64,000 bases of DNA from Morganella sibonii (lineage in GTDB: Bacteria > Pseudomonadota > Gammaproteobacteria > Enterobacterales > Enterobacteriaceae), in the NCBI RefSeq assembly GCF_040560245.1, contig NZ_JAKMWP010000001.1. One strand, written 5' to 3'. This document shows positions 1-8,962 of the stretch, in pieces (the first letter of the stretch is position 1; each line of letters begins with the position of its first letter). The notes beneath the pieces are model-generated. The model was not told where the DNA came from and did not search any database. It was given only the letters and a program-made list of their open reading frames with translations. A program made the position numbers and the translations under genes.

Positions 1-170
1 TTATGCAGCTTTATACTGCGCAGTATATAAAAATTATCTAGAATAGACCGCTCCCTGATGTGATGTGGACACGCTGTTGGCAAGGTGCAATCTGTGGCTT
101 GTCGCAAAGAAACGTGGTTGGTAAAGTAGACGGGTTTTCCCGTCCCCGGCTTGCAGGATTATCCTTTTGT
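1..170 (+). promoter_or_regulatory. mreB upstream and leader region
   Basis: This is the non-coding stretch ahead of mreB. It holds a perfect 16-bp palindrome, TATACTGCGCAGTATA, at 12-27, and a tight hairpin at 129-144 (GACGGG, loop TTTT, CCCGTC) about 26 bases before the mreB start. The AGGAT at 156-160 is the only Shine-Dalgarno-like element before ATG 171 and is rather far from it. The promoter itself cannot be placed with confidence, and the region is cut by the window edge. Confidence 0.5.
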
Positions 171-1214
171 ATGTTTAAAAAAATTCGTGGCATGTTTTCC
201 AACGACTTGTCGATTGACCTGGGTACAGCCAATACCCTTATTTATGTCAAAGGACAAGGCATTGTTCTGGATGAACCGTCTGTCGTGGCTATCCGCCAGG
301 ATCGTCCGGGTTCAACCAAAAGTGTTGCTGCTGTTGGTCATGAGGCCAAACGTATGCTGGGTCGTACCCCCGGCAATATCGCAGCAATCCGTCCGATGAA
401 AGACGGTGTTATCGCCGACTTTTTTGTGACCGAAAAAATGCTCCAGCATTTTATCAAACAGGTTCACAGTAACAGTTTTATGCGCCCGAGCCCGCGTGTT
501 CTGGTGTGTGTGCCGGTGGGAGCAACTCAGGTTGAACGCCGTGCCATCCGTGAATCCGCGCTCAGCGCCGGTGCACGTGAAGTTTATCTGATCGAAGAGC
601 CGGTTTCAGCGGCTATCGGTGCCGGTTTACCGGTATCAGAAGCGACCGGTTCCATGGTGGTGGATATCGGCGGCGGTACTACTGAAGTGGCCGTTATCTC
701 CCTGAACGGCGTGGTTTATTCCTCCTCTGTCCGTATCGGTGGCGACCGTTTCGACGAAGCTATTATTAACTATGTGCGCCGTAACTATGGCTCACTGATT
801 GGTGAAGCAACCGCAGAACGCATCAAACACGAGATCGGTTCGGCTTATCCGACAGACGAAGTGCTTGAAATTGAAGTCCGCGGCCGTAACCTGGCAGAAG
901 GGGTTCCGCGCGGTTTCACTCTGAACTCCAACGAAATTCTGGAAGCCCTCCAGGAACCGCTGACCGGTATTGTCAGTGCAGTGATGCTGGCGCTGGAGCA
1001 GTGCCCGCCGGAGCTGGCATCTGATATCTCCGAACGCGGAATGGTACTGACCGGTGGCGGCGCACTGCTGCGTAACCTGGATCGCCTGCTGATGGAAGAA
1101 ACCGGTATTCCGGTGATCGTTGCGGAAGATCCGCTGACGTGTGTCGCCCGCGGCGGCGGCAAAGCTCTTGAGATGATCGATATGCACGGCAGCGATCTTC
1201 TCAGTGAAGAATAA
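171..1214 (+). CDS. mreB: Rod shape-determining actin homologue MreB
   Basis: MreB forms membrane-bound antiparallel filaments that steer the elongasome and keep the cell rod-shaped. The 347-residue product is almost identical in recall to E. coli MreB and has the same length. It has the N-terminal amphipathic membrane helix (MFKKIRGMF), the phosphate-1 motif DLGTANTL, the phosphate-2 motif DIGGGTTEVAV and the adenosine motif GGGALLRNL. I chose ATG 171 by homology; the frame stays open upstream to 60 but that part matches nothing. It heads mreB-mreC-mreD and is followed at once by a long hairpin that may lower read-through into mreC. Confidence 0.97.
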   Translation: MFKKIRGMFSNDLSIDLGTANTLIYVKGQGIVLDEPSVVAIRQDRPGSTKSVAAVGHEAKRMLGRTPGNIAAIRPMKDGVIADFFVTEKMLQHFIKQVHSNSFMRPSPRVLVCVPVGATQVERRAIRESALSAGAREVYLIEEPVSAAIGAGLPVSEATGSMVVDIGGGTTEVAVISLNGVVYSSSVRIGGDRFDEAIINYVRRNYGSLIGEATAERIKHEIGSAYPTDEVLEIEVRGRNLAEGVPRGFTLNSNEILEALQEPLTGIVSAVMLALEQCPPELASDISERGMVLTGGGALLRNLDRLLMEETGIPVIVAEDPLTCVARGGGKALEMIDMHGSDLLSEE

Positions 1215-1257
1215 GCGGACTCCCGTCCGTTCAATACTGCAGGCCGGGGGAGTCCGC
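1215..1257 (+). terminator. Hairpin just after mreB stop (possible attenuator)
   Basis: A perfect 10-bp inverted repeat, GCGGACTCCC at 1215-1224 and GGGAGTCCGC at 1248-1257, begins on the base after the mreB stop codon. There is no clear T-tract after it, so it may act as a processing or partial-termination site and not a full terminator. It sits where mreB output would have to be uncoupled from mreCD. Confidence 0.5.
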
Positions 1258-1327
1258 TCCCCCTGTCCGCCGGATTCACACTCTGTCTTCCCGGACGGAA
1301 TTACTGTAGTGCCTGATATCGCATCTT

Positions 1328-2494
1328 ATGAAGCCGATTTTTAGCCGGGGACCTTCCCTTCAGATTCGCATTATTATTGCGGTTATTTTTGCCATCGGAC
1401 TGATTGTGGTTGATAACCGGATTGATGCTTTTACCAAAGTCCGTAACTATCTGGATACGGCGGTCAGCCCGTTCTATTTTTTAGCCAACGGTCCGCGCCA
1501 GTTACTGGACGGTATTTCTGATAACTTCGCGACCCGTGAACAGCTGGAATTTGAAAACCGCGCTCTGCGGCAGGAACTGCTGGTAAAAAACAGTCAGAAT
1601 CAGTTGCTTGAACAGTTTAAGCAGGAAAATGCCCGCCTGCGTGAACTGCTCGGTTCGCCGTTGCGTCAGGATGAGCACATGATGGTCACGCAGGTGATGT
1701 CGGGTGCCAACACCCCGTATCGTGACCAGGTCGTGATAGACAAAGGCAGCCGTGACGGTGTGTATGACGGCCAGCCGGTGATCAGCGATAAAGGCGTGGT
1801 GGGGCAGGTGATTGCCGTGTCCCAGTTAACCAGCCGCGTTTTGCTGATCTGCGATACCACTCACGCACTGCCGATCCAGGTGCTGCGTAACGATATTCGT
1901 GTCATTGCATCCGGTACCGGATGTACTGACGATTTACAGCTTGAACCTCTGCCGAATAATATTGATATCCGCGTGGGGGATGTGCTGGTCACATCCGGCC
2001 TCGGCGGCCGTTTCCCGGAAGGTTACCCTGTCGGGATCGTGTCTGCGGTGAAAGTGGACAGTCAGCGCGCTTATACCATTATCAGTGCCAAACCGACGGC
2101 AGATCTTCAGCGTCTGCGTTATCTGCTCTTATTATGGGGCGGAGACAGTAATCCGCGTGATCCTTCCGGTCCGTCTGAAGTGTACCGTGCAGCGAATGAA
2201 CGCATCATGCAGGTTATGCCTCAGGTGATCCCGTCTGTTCCGGCACCGGAAACCGATCCTGCCGCTGTTCCGCCTGTTGCCCCGGCACAGCCATCTGCCC
2301 CGGTGCTGCCGAAACCGGCACAGCCAAAACCTGCACAGCCAAAACCTGCACAGCCAAAACCTGCACAACCAAAACCTGCACAACCAAAACCGGCAAACAA
2401 CCCGGCAAACAACCCGGCCGCCGCGCCGGGTGCGCAGGAACCGGTTGCTGAAACCGCACCGGCCCGGCCGCTGAGGATGAGGCCGCAGCAATGA
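1328..2494 (+). CDS. mreC: Rod shape-determining protein MreC with proline-rich tail
   Basis: MreC is the bitopic inner-membrane scaffold linking MreB and MreD to the RodA/PBP2 synthase. The 388-residue product has a cytoplasmic N-terminus, one membrane segment at about 12-30, a coiled coil at about 65-105, then the beta-barrel core. After about residue 290 the tail turns low-complexity, Pro/Ala/Gln/Lys-rich, with KPAQP repeats from residue 329 (see repeat at 2312-2395). That makes it about 20 residues longer than E. coli MreC. Its last codon overlaps the mreD start (ATGA at 2491-2494), so translation is probably coupled. Confidence 0.95.
   Translation: MKPIFSRGPSLQIRIIIAVIFAIGLIVVDNRIDAFTKVRNYLDTAVSPFYFLANGPRQLLDGISDNFATREQLEFENRALRQELLVKNSQNQLLEQFKQENARLRELLGSPLRQDEHMMVTQVMSGANTPYRDQVVIDKGSRDGVYDGQPVISDKGVVGQVIAVSQLTSRVLLICDTTHALPIQVLRNDIRVIASGTGCTDDLQLEPLPNNIDIRVGDVLVTSGLGGRFPEGYPVGIVSAVKVDSQRAYTIISAKPTADLQRLRYLLLLWGGDSNPRDPSGPSEVYRAANERIMQVMPQVIPSVPAPETDPAAVPPVAPAQPSAPVLPKPAQPKPAQPKPAQPKPAQPKPAQPKPANNPANNPAAAPGAQEPVAETAPARPLRMRPQQ
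2312..2416 (+). repeat. In-frame 15-bp tandem repeat in the mreC tail
   Basis: Five 15-bp units at 2312-2386 and a partial sixth each encode KPAQP. The third bases vary slightly (CCG/CCT, CAG/CAA). Two 12-bp copies of GCAAACAACCCG follow at 2393-2416 and encode ANNP. The near-identity of the units suggests recent slippage or unequal exchange. Because unit lengths are multiples of three, copy-number change would keep the reading frame. Confidence 0.9.
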
Positions 2495-2979
2495 ATACCT
2501 ACCGGGGACAAAACCGGATTATTGTCTGGCTCTCTTTTCTGATAGCACTGGTACTGCAAATCATGCCCTGGCCGGAGCAGCTTCAGTTTTACCGGCCGTC
2601 ATGGGCGATGCTGTTCCTGATCTACTGGGTGATGGCGCTGCCGCACCGGGTCAGTGTCGGTTCTGCTTTCTTCCTCGGCATGATCATTGATTTGATTGAA
2701 GGCTCCACGCTCGGCGTGCATGCCCTGAGCCTCTCTATTGTCACGTATCTGGTATCATTCCGGCATCAGCTGCTGCGCAATATGGCGCTCTGGCAGCAGT
2801 CGCTGGTTATCATTGTGTTGTCAGCGCTGATGCAGTTCTTTGTTTTCTGGTCAGAATTTTTATTGTCCGATATTGTGTTTCATCCGGAAGTCTTCTGGAA
2901 CAGTCTGGTCAATGGTATCTTATGGCCATGGATTTTCTTATTACTGCGTAAGACCCGCCGCCATTTTTCTGTTCATTAG
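2491..2979 (+). CDS. mreD: Rod shape-determining protein MreD
   Basis: MreD is the small polytopic membrane subunit of the MreBCD elongasome. The product has 162 residues, the same length I recall for E. coli. About five hydrophobic segments are visible (for example IIVWLSFLIALVLQIMPW near the N-terminus and WPWIFLLL near the end). The start overlaps the mreC stop by four bases. The family has little sequence signature, so the call rests on context, length and hydrophobic pattern. Confidence 0.93.
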   Translation: MNTYRGQNRIIVWLSFLIALVLQIMPWPEQLQFYRPSWAMLFLIYWVMALPHRVSVGSAFFLGMIIDLIEGSTLGVHALSLSIVTYLVSFRHQLLRNMALWQQSLVIIVLSALMQFFVFWSEFLLSDIVFHPEVFWNSLVNGILWPWIFLLLRKTRRHFSVH

Positions 2980-3026
2980 TCAGGGGACGGCGGCGTGATA
3001 CGTTAACAAAACGTCAGGACGTCTGA

Positions 3027-3638
3027 ATGCTGCCGATTTACCTTGCTTCAACCTCTCCCCGCCGCCGGGAACTTATCCGGCTGCTGAATGTTCAGTGTGA
3101 AACACTCTCCCCCTGTATCGATGAAATCCGCCGTGACGATGAGCCTGCCGCGGACTATGTGGTGCGTCTGGCGCGGGAGAAAGCACAGGCCGGGGTGGCG
3201 CTGGCAGCGGAAGAACGGCCGGTTATCGGCTCTGATACCATTGTGGTGCTCGGCGGGGATATCCTGGAAAAGCCCCGGGACGCGGCGCATGCTTTTGCTA
3301 TGCTCAGCGCATTATCCGGTTCCACACACCAGGTGATGACAGCTGTCGCGGTTTCTGACCGTTTGCGGACACTCAGTACACTGATTGTGACGGATGTGAC
3401 ATTCCGCCGGTTATCAGATGACGAAATAAACGAGTATATTCAGACAGGTGAGCCGATGGACAAAGCCGGTGCGTACGGCATCCAGGGCCTTGGCGGGCGT
3501 TATGTCCGCAAAATTAACGGTAGCTATCATGCTGTGGTGGGATTACCGTTAGTGGAGACAGAAGAATTAATCAAACGGTACACGGATACCCTGAGCGGGG
3601 TTGTACCGGCACACATTGATGGGAAAGAAATACCATGA
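3027..3638 (+). CDS. yhdE: Maf-family nucleoside triphosphate pyrophosphatase YhdE
   Basis: This Maf-family enzyme hydrolyses non-canonical or excess dTTP/UTP to the monophosphate and pyrophosphate, a house-cleaning role. The 203-residue product has the N-terminal signature LASTSPRRREL, the catalytic SDTIV block and the conserved DKAGAYGIQG and GLPLVET motifs of the YhdE branch. AGGA sits before the ATG. It lies between mreD and rng exactly as in E. coli and overlaps rng by four bases. Confidence 0.93.
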   Translation: MLPIYLASTSPRRRELIRLLNVQCETLSPCIDEIRRDDEPAADYVVRLAREKAQAGVALAAEERPVIGSDTIVVLGGDILEKPRDAAHAFAMLSALSGSTHQVMTAVAVSDRLRTLSTLIVTDVTFRRLSDDEINEYIQTGEPMDKAGAYGIQGLGGRYVRKINGSYHAVVGLPLVETEELIKRYTDTLSGVVPAHIDGKEIP

Positions 3639-5104
3639 CAGCCGAGCTTTTAGTCAACGTGACTCCGTCTGAAACACGCGTGGCTTATATTACTGGCGGG
3701 ATACTTCAGGAAATTCATATTGAGCGCGAGGCTAAACGCGGTATCGTCGGCAATATCTATAAAGGGCGTGTGAGCCGGGTACTGCCCGGTATGCAGGCGG
3801 CCTTTATCGATATTGGCCTGGATAAAGCAGCCTTTCTGCATGCCTCGGATATCATTCCTCATACGGAATGTATCTCCGGGGATGAAAAAGAGAAATTCCG
3901 CACCCGGGATATTTCGGAACTGGTGCATCAGGGGCAGGATATTATTGTGCAGGTGGTCAAAGATCCGCTGGGTACCAAAGGTGCGCGGCTGACCACAGAT
4001 ATCACACTGCCTTCCCGCTATCTGGTGTTTATGCCGGGGGCATCTCACGTAGGGGTTTCCCAGCGTATTGAGAGTGAAGAAGAGCGCGAACGCCTGAAAA
4101 ATCTGGTGGCGGGTTATTGTGATGAGGATGGCGGTTTTATTATCCGCACGGCGGCAGAAGGCGTCGGGGAAGAAGAACTGACATCGGATGCCGCGTTTTT
4201 GCGCCGGTTGTGGACCAAGGTTATCCAGCGTAAAAAGCGTAATACCACCCGTACCAAAATCTACGGCGAACTGGCACTGGCGCACCGCATTCTGCGGGAT
4301 TTTGCCGGCGAGTCACTCGACCGTATCCGGATTGACTCCCGCCTGAGTTTTAAAGAGTTACAGGAATTTGTGGATGATTACATCCCGGAAATGACCGCCA
4401 AACTGGAACTGTACCAGGGCAGTCAGCCGATTTTTGATCTCTACGATACTGAAAATGAAATCCAGCGGGCGATGGAGCGCAAGGTCGAAATGAAATCAGG
4501 CGGCTATCTGATTATCGACCAGACCGAAGCGATGACCACCATCGACATCAACACCGGTGCGTTTGTCGGGCACCGTAATCTGGAAGAAACCATCTTCAAT
4601 ACCAATATCGAAGCGACTCAGGCTATCGCGCGGCAGTTACGTCTGCGCAACCTCGGTGGTATCATCATCATTGATTTCATTGATATGACCGATGAAGATC
4701 ACCGCCGCCGGGTGCTGAGTTCCCTGGAACTGGCGCTGGCGAAAGATCGCGTGAAGACCACGATTAACGGTTTTTCACAGCTCGGGCTGGTGGAGATGAC
4801 CCGCAAACGCACGCGGGAGAGCCTGGAGCATGTGTTGTGCGAGAAATGCCCGACCTGTCAGGGACGCGGCAGTGTCCGCTCAGTGGAAACGGTCTGCTAT
4901 GAGATCCTGCGCGAGATTGTCCGCGTGCACCGCCTGCTGGATGTTGATCGCTTCCTGGTCTATGCGTCACCGGCGGTGACCGAGGCATTGCAGGGGGATG
5001 AATCTCATGCACTGGCAGAGGTGGAGATTTTTGTCGGCAAACAGGTTCAGGTCCGCGCCGAACCGCTCTACAGTCAGGAACATTTTGATGTCGTAATGAT
5101 GTAA
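3635..5104 (+). CDS. rng: Ribonuclease G
   Basis: RNase G is the short paralogue of RNase E, a 5'-sensing endoribonuclease that matures the 5' end of 16S rRNA and degrades some mRNAs. The 489-residue product has an S1 domain at about 38-125, the catalytic aspartates D304 (in DINTG) and D347 (in IIIIDFID) and the zinc-link cysteines C405 and C408 (CPTC). These numbers equal those of E. coli RNase G. The start overlaps the yhdE stop (ATGA). Confidence 0.97.
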   Translation: MTAELLVNVTPSETRVAYITGGILQEIHIEREAKRGIVGNIYKGRVSRVLPGMQAAFIDIGLDKAAFLHASDIIPHTECISGDEKEKFRTRDISELVHQGQDIIVQVVKDPLGTKGARLTTDITLPSRYLVFMPGASHVGVSQRIESEEERERLKNLVAGYCDEDGGFIIRTAAEGVGEEELTSDAAFLRRLWTKVIQRKKRNTTRTKIYGELALAHRILRDFAGESLDRIRIDSRLSFKELQEFVDDYIPEMTAKLELYQGSQPIFDLYDTENEIQRAMERKVEMKSGGYLIIDQTEAMTTIDINTGAFVGHRNLEETIFNTNIEATQAIARQLRLRNLGGIIIIDFIDMTDEDHRRRVLSSLELALAKDRVKTTINGFSQLGLVEMTRKRTRESLEHVLCEKCPTCQGRGSVRSVETVCYEILREIVRVHRLLDVDRFLVYASPAVTEALQGDESHALAEVEIFVGKQVQVRAEPLYSQEHFDVVMM

Positions 5105-5110
5105 TTCATT

Positions 5111-5151
5111 GGCGGTACACTGCCGTATATAAACGGATATACGGTTCCGCC
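5111..5151 (+). other. Hairpin between rng and yhdP
   Basis: GGCGG at 5111-5115 pairs with CCGCC at 5147-5151, and inside it CCGTATAT at 5123-5130 pairs perfectly with ATATACGG at 5137-5144. No T-run follows, so this is more likely an RNA stabilising or processing structure than a terminator. It precedes the yhdP ribosome-binding site by about 15 bases. Confidence 0.5.
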
Positions 5152-5182
5152 AGCCTTGACAGCTGCAGGAGAAGGAGAGCCG

Positions 5183-8100
5183 GTGAGGCGACTGCCCGGG
5201 ATTTTACTGACATGTGTGATTGTAATCGTGATTGCTGCGGCACTGGTGCTCGGCGGTTTGCGCTACCTGCTGCCTCAGATAAATGAGTACCGTCCTCAGA
5301 TCGAACAAAAGCTCTCGCAGCTGACCGGTGCCACGGTCAGAATTGGTGAAATCAGCGGCCGCTGGCAGGGATTCGGTCCGGCGCTGACACTCCGCGACCT
5401 GAGTGTTACCGCCCCGGATGCGGATATCTCAGCCGAAAAAATCGACCTCTCCCTGGATATCTGGCGGACATTATTCCGTTTTCAGGTCAGTTTCCGTGAT
5501 CTGACTTTCTGGCACATGAAACTGGATTACAAACAGCCGCTGAGCAGCGACGGCGGCAGTATTGAAACAGATGATGCCTTGTCCGGGCTCTGGCTGGAGC
5601 GTTTCGATAATTTTGATCTGCGCGACAGCGAAATCCGTTTTCTCACTCCGTCCGGCGATCCCGCCACCTTACTGGTTTCCCGTCTGTCATGGCTCAATCA
5701 GAGCAAGCGCCATCGTGCTCAGGGGGAAATCAGTCTCTCCTCGGTGAATAACCCGCGCGGCTGGTTACAGGTGCGTCTGGATCTGCGCGATGTCAATGGT
5801 CTGCTGGATGAGGGAACGGTCTACCTCCAGGCTGATGAGATTGATATGACCCCGTGGTTCAGCCGCTGGCTGCGTGATAATACCGGACTGAATAAAGCCG
5901 GTTTCAGCCTGGACGGATGGATGACGGTGGAGAAGGGCGCGATAACCCGCGGTCTGGTCAGGCTGAACTCCGGTGAGGCGGACTGGCTGACCGGTAAAGA
6001 GAAACACACACTGGAAGTTCAGGATCTGATGGTACAGATGCGCCGTCAGGGGGAAGGATGGCTGTTTAATATTCCGGATCTGTTCAACCTGAAAACAGAT
6101 GGTCAGCAGTGGCCGGAAGGCAGCCTGTCGCTGCTTTATATCCCGCCGTCGGCCAAATACGGCGGGAATACTCATCTGCGCGTCCGGGCAAATGATATTG
6201 AACTGGCGCGCCTGAGCAGTATTGTGCCGACCTTCTCTTTCCTCACCAATGATATTGTCAAAGCCTGGCAGCAGCGCGACCCGTCAGGTCTTATCCGTGA
6301 TTTTGCCCTCGATATCACTCCGGCTGCGCCGGAAAACCTTGAGCTGGATGTTTCCTGGCAGGATGTCAGCTGGAAAGCGCTGGACGAATTACCGTCGGTA
6401 TCCCGTTTCAGCGGTGTATTGCGGGGCGGACAGGCGCGCGGCATTCTGCGTTTTACCCTCGATGACAGTGTGCTGGACTACCGTCCGATGTTTACCGCAC
6501 CGCTGGCGGTGGCAGAAAGCCGCGGACAGATTCAGTGGACGAATACAGACGGCAATCTGAATCTCTGGAGTGATAATTTAGATCTGAAATCCGGTGCGCT
6601 GCGGGCGAACGGCAATTTCCGCTATCAGCATGATAAAGACAGGCCGCCGTCACTCGGAATACTCGGCGGTGTGACGCTGACCGATGCCGGAGAAGCCTGG
6701 CGCTATTTCCCGGTTCCGCTGATGGGGGAGTTCCTGAGTGAATATCTCACACAGGCACTGATTGCCGGACAGGCAGAAAATGCCACGGTGATATTTCAGG
6801 GCAACCCGGCCGATTTCCCGTTCCGCAAAAACGAAGGACAATTTCAGATTTGGGTGCCGCTGCGTGATGCCACCTTTAAATATGATCCGGAATGGCCTGC
6901 TCTGATGGGCATGAATGCCGATCTGAATTTCCATAATCAGGGGCTGTGGATCAGTGCGGAGCAGGCAAAACTGGGGGAAGCCACCGCCCGTAATCTGAAA
7001 GCGGATATCCCGGATTTTACGGTTGAGCGTCTGTATATTCAGTCTGACATTGAAGGCAACGGTGAATCACTGGGTAAGTATTTTGATCAGACGCCGATGA
7101 AAAGCTCTATCGGGAATACCCTGGAGCAGCTGAAAATCGGCGGTAAGGTTAACGGTGATCTTAAACTGGAAATCCCGCTTAATTTTGATGAGATGGTGCG
7201 GGCAACCGGTCACGTTAATCTGAAAAATAATGATATTGATGTGGTACCGATCGGCAGCACACTCAAAAATGTCAGCGGACAGTTCCGGTTTGATAACGGT
7301 GACCTGGAAAGCGACCGTATCACGGCTTCCTGGTTCGGACAGCCGCTGAATATCCGTTTTACCACCAAAGAGAATCCGTCAGATTTTGCCGTGAATATCG
7401 ATCTGGATGGTAACTGGCAGATGAAAGGTATCGACGGCGTACCGGCCGTGGTCAAACAGCATGTAACCGGCTCGTTTCCGTGGACGGGGGATGTGAAAAT
7501 TACCCTGCCGCAAAAAGGGGAGATGAGTTACACCGTTGATCTGGACGGTCAGACCGGAAAACTGACCAGCAGCACTTTACCGGCAGTCCGGCGCTGGGCT
7601 GCGGAAAGCGGCACACTGAATGTGCATGCTGCCGGGACAGAACACACCCTGAAAGCGGGCGGAACTCTCGGCAAATCGTTCAGTTTCCTGACGGACTGGC
7701 GTCTTGGCGATATTCTGACACTCAATGGCGCAATAATCCGTCCGGGTACAAAAGTGCCGGAAAAAATCACACCGGATGTTATCAGTATCGCACTGCCGCC
7801 GGTCAGCGGCGAAGAGTGGGTCGGCGCTCTGGCGGTGGCGGGACAGAGTCATCAGCAGCCGGCCTCACTGAAACTGCCGGGGAATATTGATCTCTCCGTG
7901 CCGTATGCGGATTTTGCCGGACAGCGCTGGAATCAGGTAAAACTGCGTATTCATCCGCAGGAAAACGGCTGGCTGCTCAGTGCAGACGGACAGGAGCTGC
8001 GCGGTGATATCCGTATCCCGTCCTCCGGACCGTGGCAGGCAAGTATTGATTATCTCTACTATAATCCGGAGTCTATTCAGAATGCCCTGCCGGAATCGCA

Positions 8101-8962
8101 GCGTAATGAAACCACCAAAACCGATTACCGGGTCAGCAGCTGGCCTGCTGTCACGCTGCGCTGCGAAGCCTGCTGGGTGGGCGGCCTGAATATCGGTACG
8201 GTGAACGCAAAAGTCTGGCCGGAAAATAATACGCTGGTGCTGGATGCGGCAACGGTCAAAAACAGTGCCAGTGAACTGACACTCAGCGGCCGCTGGGATG
8301 CCGGCCGTTCCCCGCTGTCGCACTTTAAAGGTCAGTTTAAGGGGCCGGTCTTTGATAATATGGCCGCGTATTTCGGGGTTCTGGTACCTATCACCGGCTC
8401 TCCGTTTACCGTGGATTTTGACCTGAACTGGCGGGACGTTCCCTGGTCACCGGATGTGGCGACGCTGAACGGTATTATCAGCACTTCGCTCGGCAAAGGG
8501 GCGATTGAGCGGATGGGCGGCGGTAATGCCGGTAAACTGCTGCGGCTGGTCAGTTTTGATGCATTATTGCGCAAGTTGCAGCTGGATTTCACGGATACCT
8601 TCAGTAATGATTTCGTTTTTGACAGCATACGCGGTAAAGGCGTGATAAAAGATGGTATTTTAAAGACTACGGATACCCGCGTGGACGGATTAATGGCGGA
8701 TATCAGCTTTAGCGGTTCAATTTATCTTGTGGAGCGTCGTATTGATATGTCGGTGGTTGTCACACCGGAACTCTCTGCGACGGTCGGGGTGGCGACAGCC
8801 TTTGTTGTGAACCCGATAGCCGGAGCGGCTGTCTTTGTGGCCAGTAAGGTGCTCGGCCCGCTCTGGAGTAAAATTTCGGTGATACGGTATCACCTGAGCG
8901 GTAGTTTAGAAGAGCCGAAGGTAGATGAAGTTTTGCGTCAGTTAAAGGAGACCCGGGAATGA
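5183..8962 (+). CDS. yhdP: AsmA-like intermembrane lipid transport protein YhdP
   Basis: YhdP is a very long periplasm-spanning beta-groove protein of the AsmA/TamB class, anchored in the inner membrane, that helps move phospholipids to the outer membrane. I chose GTG 5183 (1259 residues): AGGAGAAGGAG stands just upstream and the protein then begins MRRLPGILL as in E. coli (1266 residues). A TTG at 5156 is the alternative. One membrane segment lies at about 6-30, followed by repetitive beta-rich sequence and the conserved C-terminal DUF3971/AsmA region. It overlaps the next gene by four bases. Confidence 0.95.
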   Translation: MRRLPGILLTCVIVIVIAAALVLGGLRYLLPQINEYRPQIEQKLSQLTGATVRIGEISGRWQGFGPALTLRDLSVTAPDADISAEKIDLSLDIWRTLFRFQVSFRDLTFWHMKLDYKQPLSSDGGSIETDDALSGLWLERFDNFDLRDSEIRFLTPSGDPATLLVSRLSWLNQSKRHRAQGEISLSSVNNPRGWLQVRLDLRDVNGLLDEGTVYLQADEIDMTPWFSRWLRDNTGLNKAGFSLDGWMTVEKGAITRGLVRLNSGEADWLTGKEKHTLEVQDLMVQMRRQGEGWLFNIPDLFNLKTDGQQWPEGSLSLLYIPPSAKYGGNTHLRVRANDIELARLSSIVPTFSFLTNDIVKAWQQRDPSGLIRDFALDITPAAPENLELDVSWQDVSWKALDELPSVSRFSGVLRGGQARGILRFTLDDSVLDYRPMFTAPLAVAESRGQIQWTNTDGNLNLWSDNLDLKSGALRANGNFRYQHDKDRPPSLGILGGVTLTDAGEAWRYFPVPLMGEFLSEYLTQALIAGQAENATVIFQGNPADFPFRKNEGQFQIWVPLRDATFKYDPEWPALMGMNADLNFHNQGLWISAEQAKLGEATARNLKADIPDFTVERLYIQSDIEGNGESLGKYFDQTPMKSSIGNTLEQLKIGGKVNGDLKLEIPLNFDEMVRATGHVNLKNNDIDVVPIGSTLKNVSGQFRFDNGDLESDRITASWFGQPLNIRFTTKENPSDFAVNIDLDGNWQMKGIDGVPAVVKQHVTGSFPWTGDVKITLPQKGEMSYTVDLDGQTGKLTSSTLPAVRRWAAESGTLNVHAAGTEHTLKAGGTLGKSFSFLTDWRLGDILTLNGAIIRPGTKVPEKITPDVISIALPPVSGEEWVGALAVAGQSHQQPASLKLPGNIDLSVPYADFAGQRWNQVKLRIHPQENGWLLSADGQELRGDIRIPSSGPWQASIDYLYYNPESIQNALPESQRNETTKTDYRVSSWPAVTLRCEACWVGGLNIGTVNAKVWPENNTLVLDAATVKNSASELTLSGRWDAGRSPLSHFKGQFKGPVFDNMAAYFGVLVPITGSPFTVDFDLNWRDVPWSPDVATLNGIISTSLGKGAIERMGGGNAGKLLRLVSFDALLRKLQLDFTDTFSNDFVFDSIRGKGVIKDGILKTTDTRVDGLMADISFSGSIYLVERRIDMSVVVTPELSATVGVATAFVVNPIAGAAVFVASKVLGPLWSKISVIRYHLSGSLEEPKVDEVLRQLKETRE

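Noticed and set aside
2132..2559. Overlapping antisense frames across the mreC tail with repetitive products
   Set aside because: They are mirror products of the KPAQP repeat, which lacks stops in several frames; no independent evidence.
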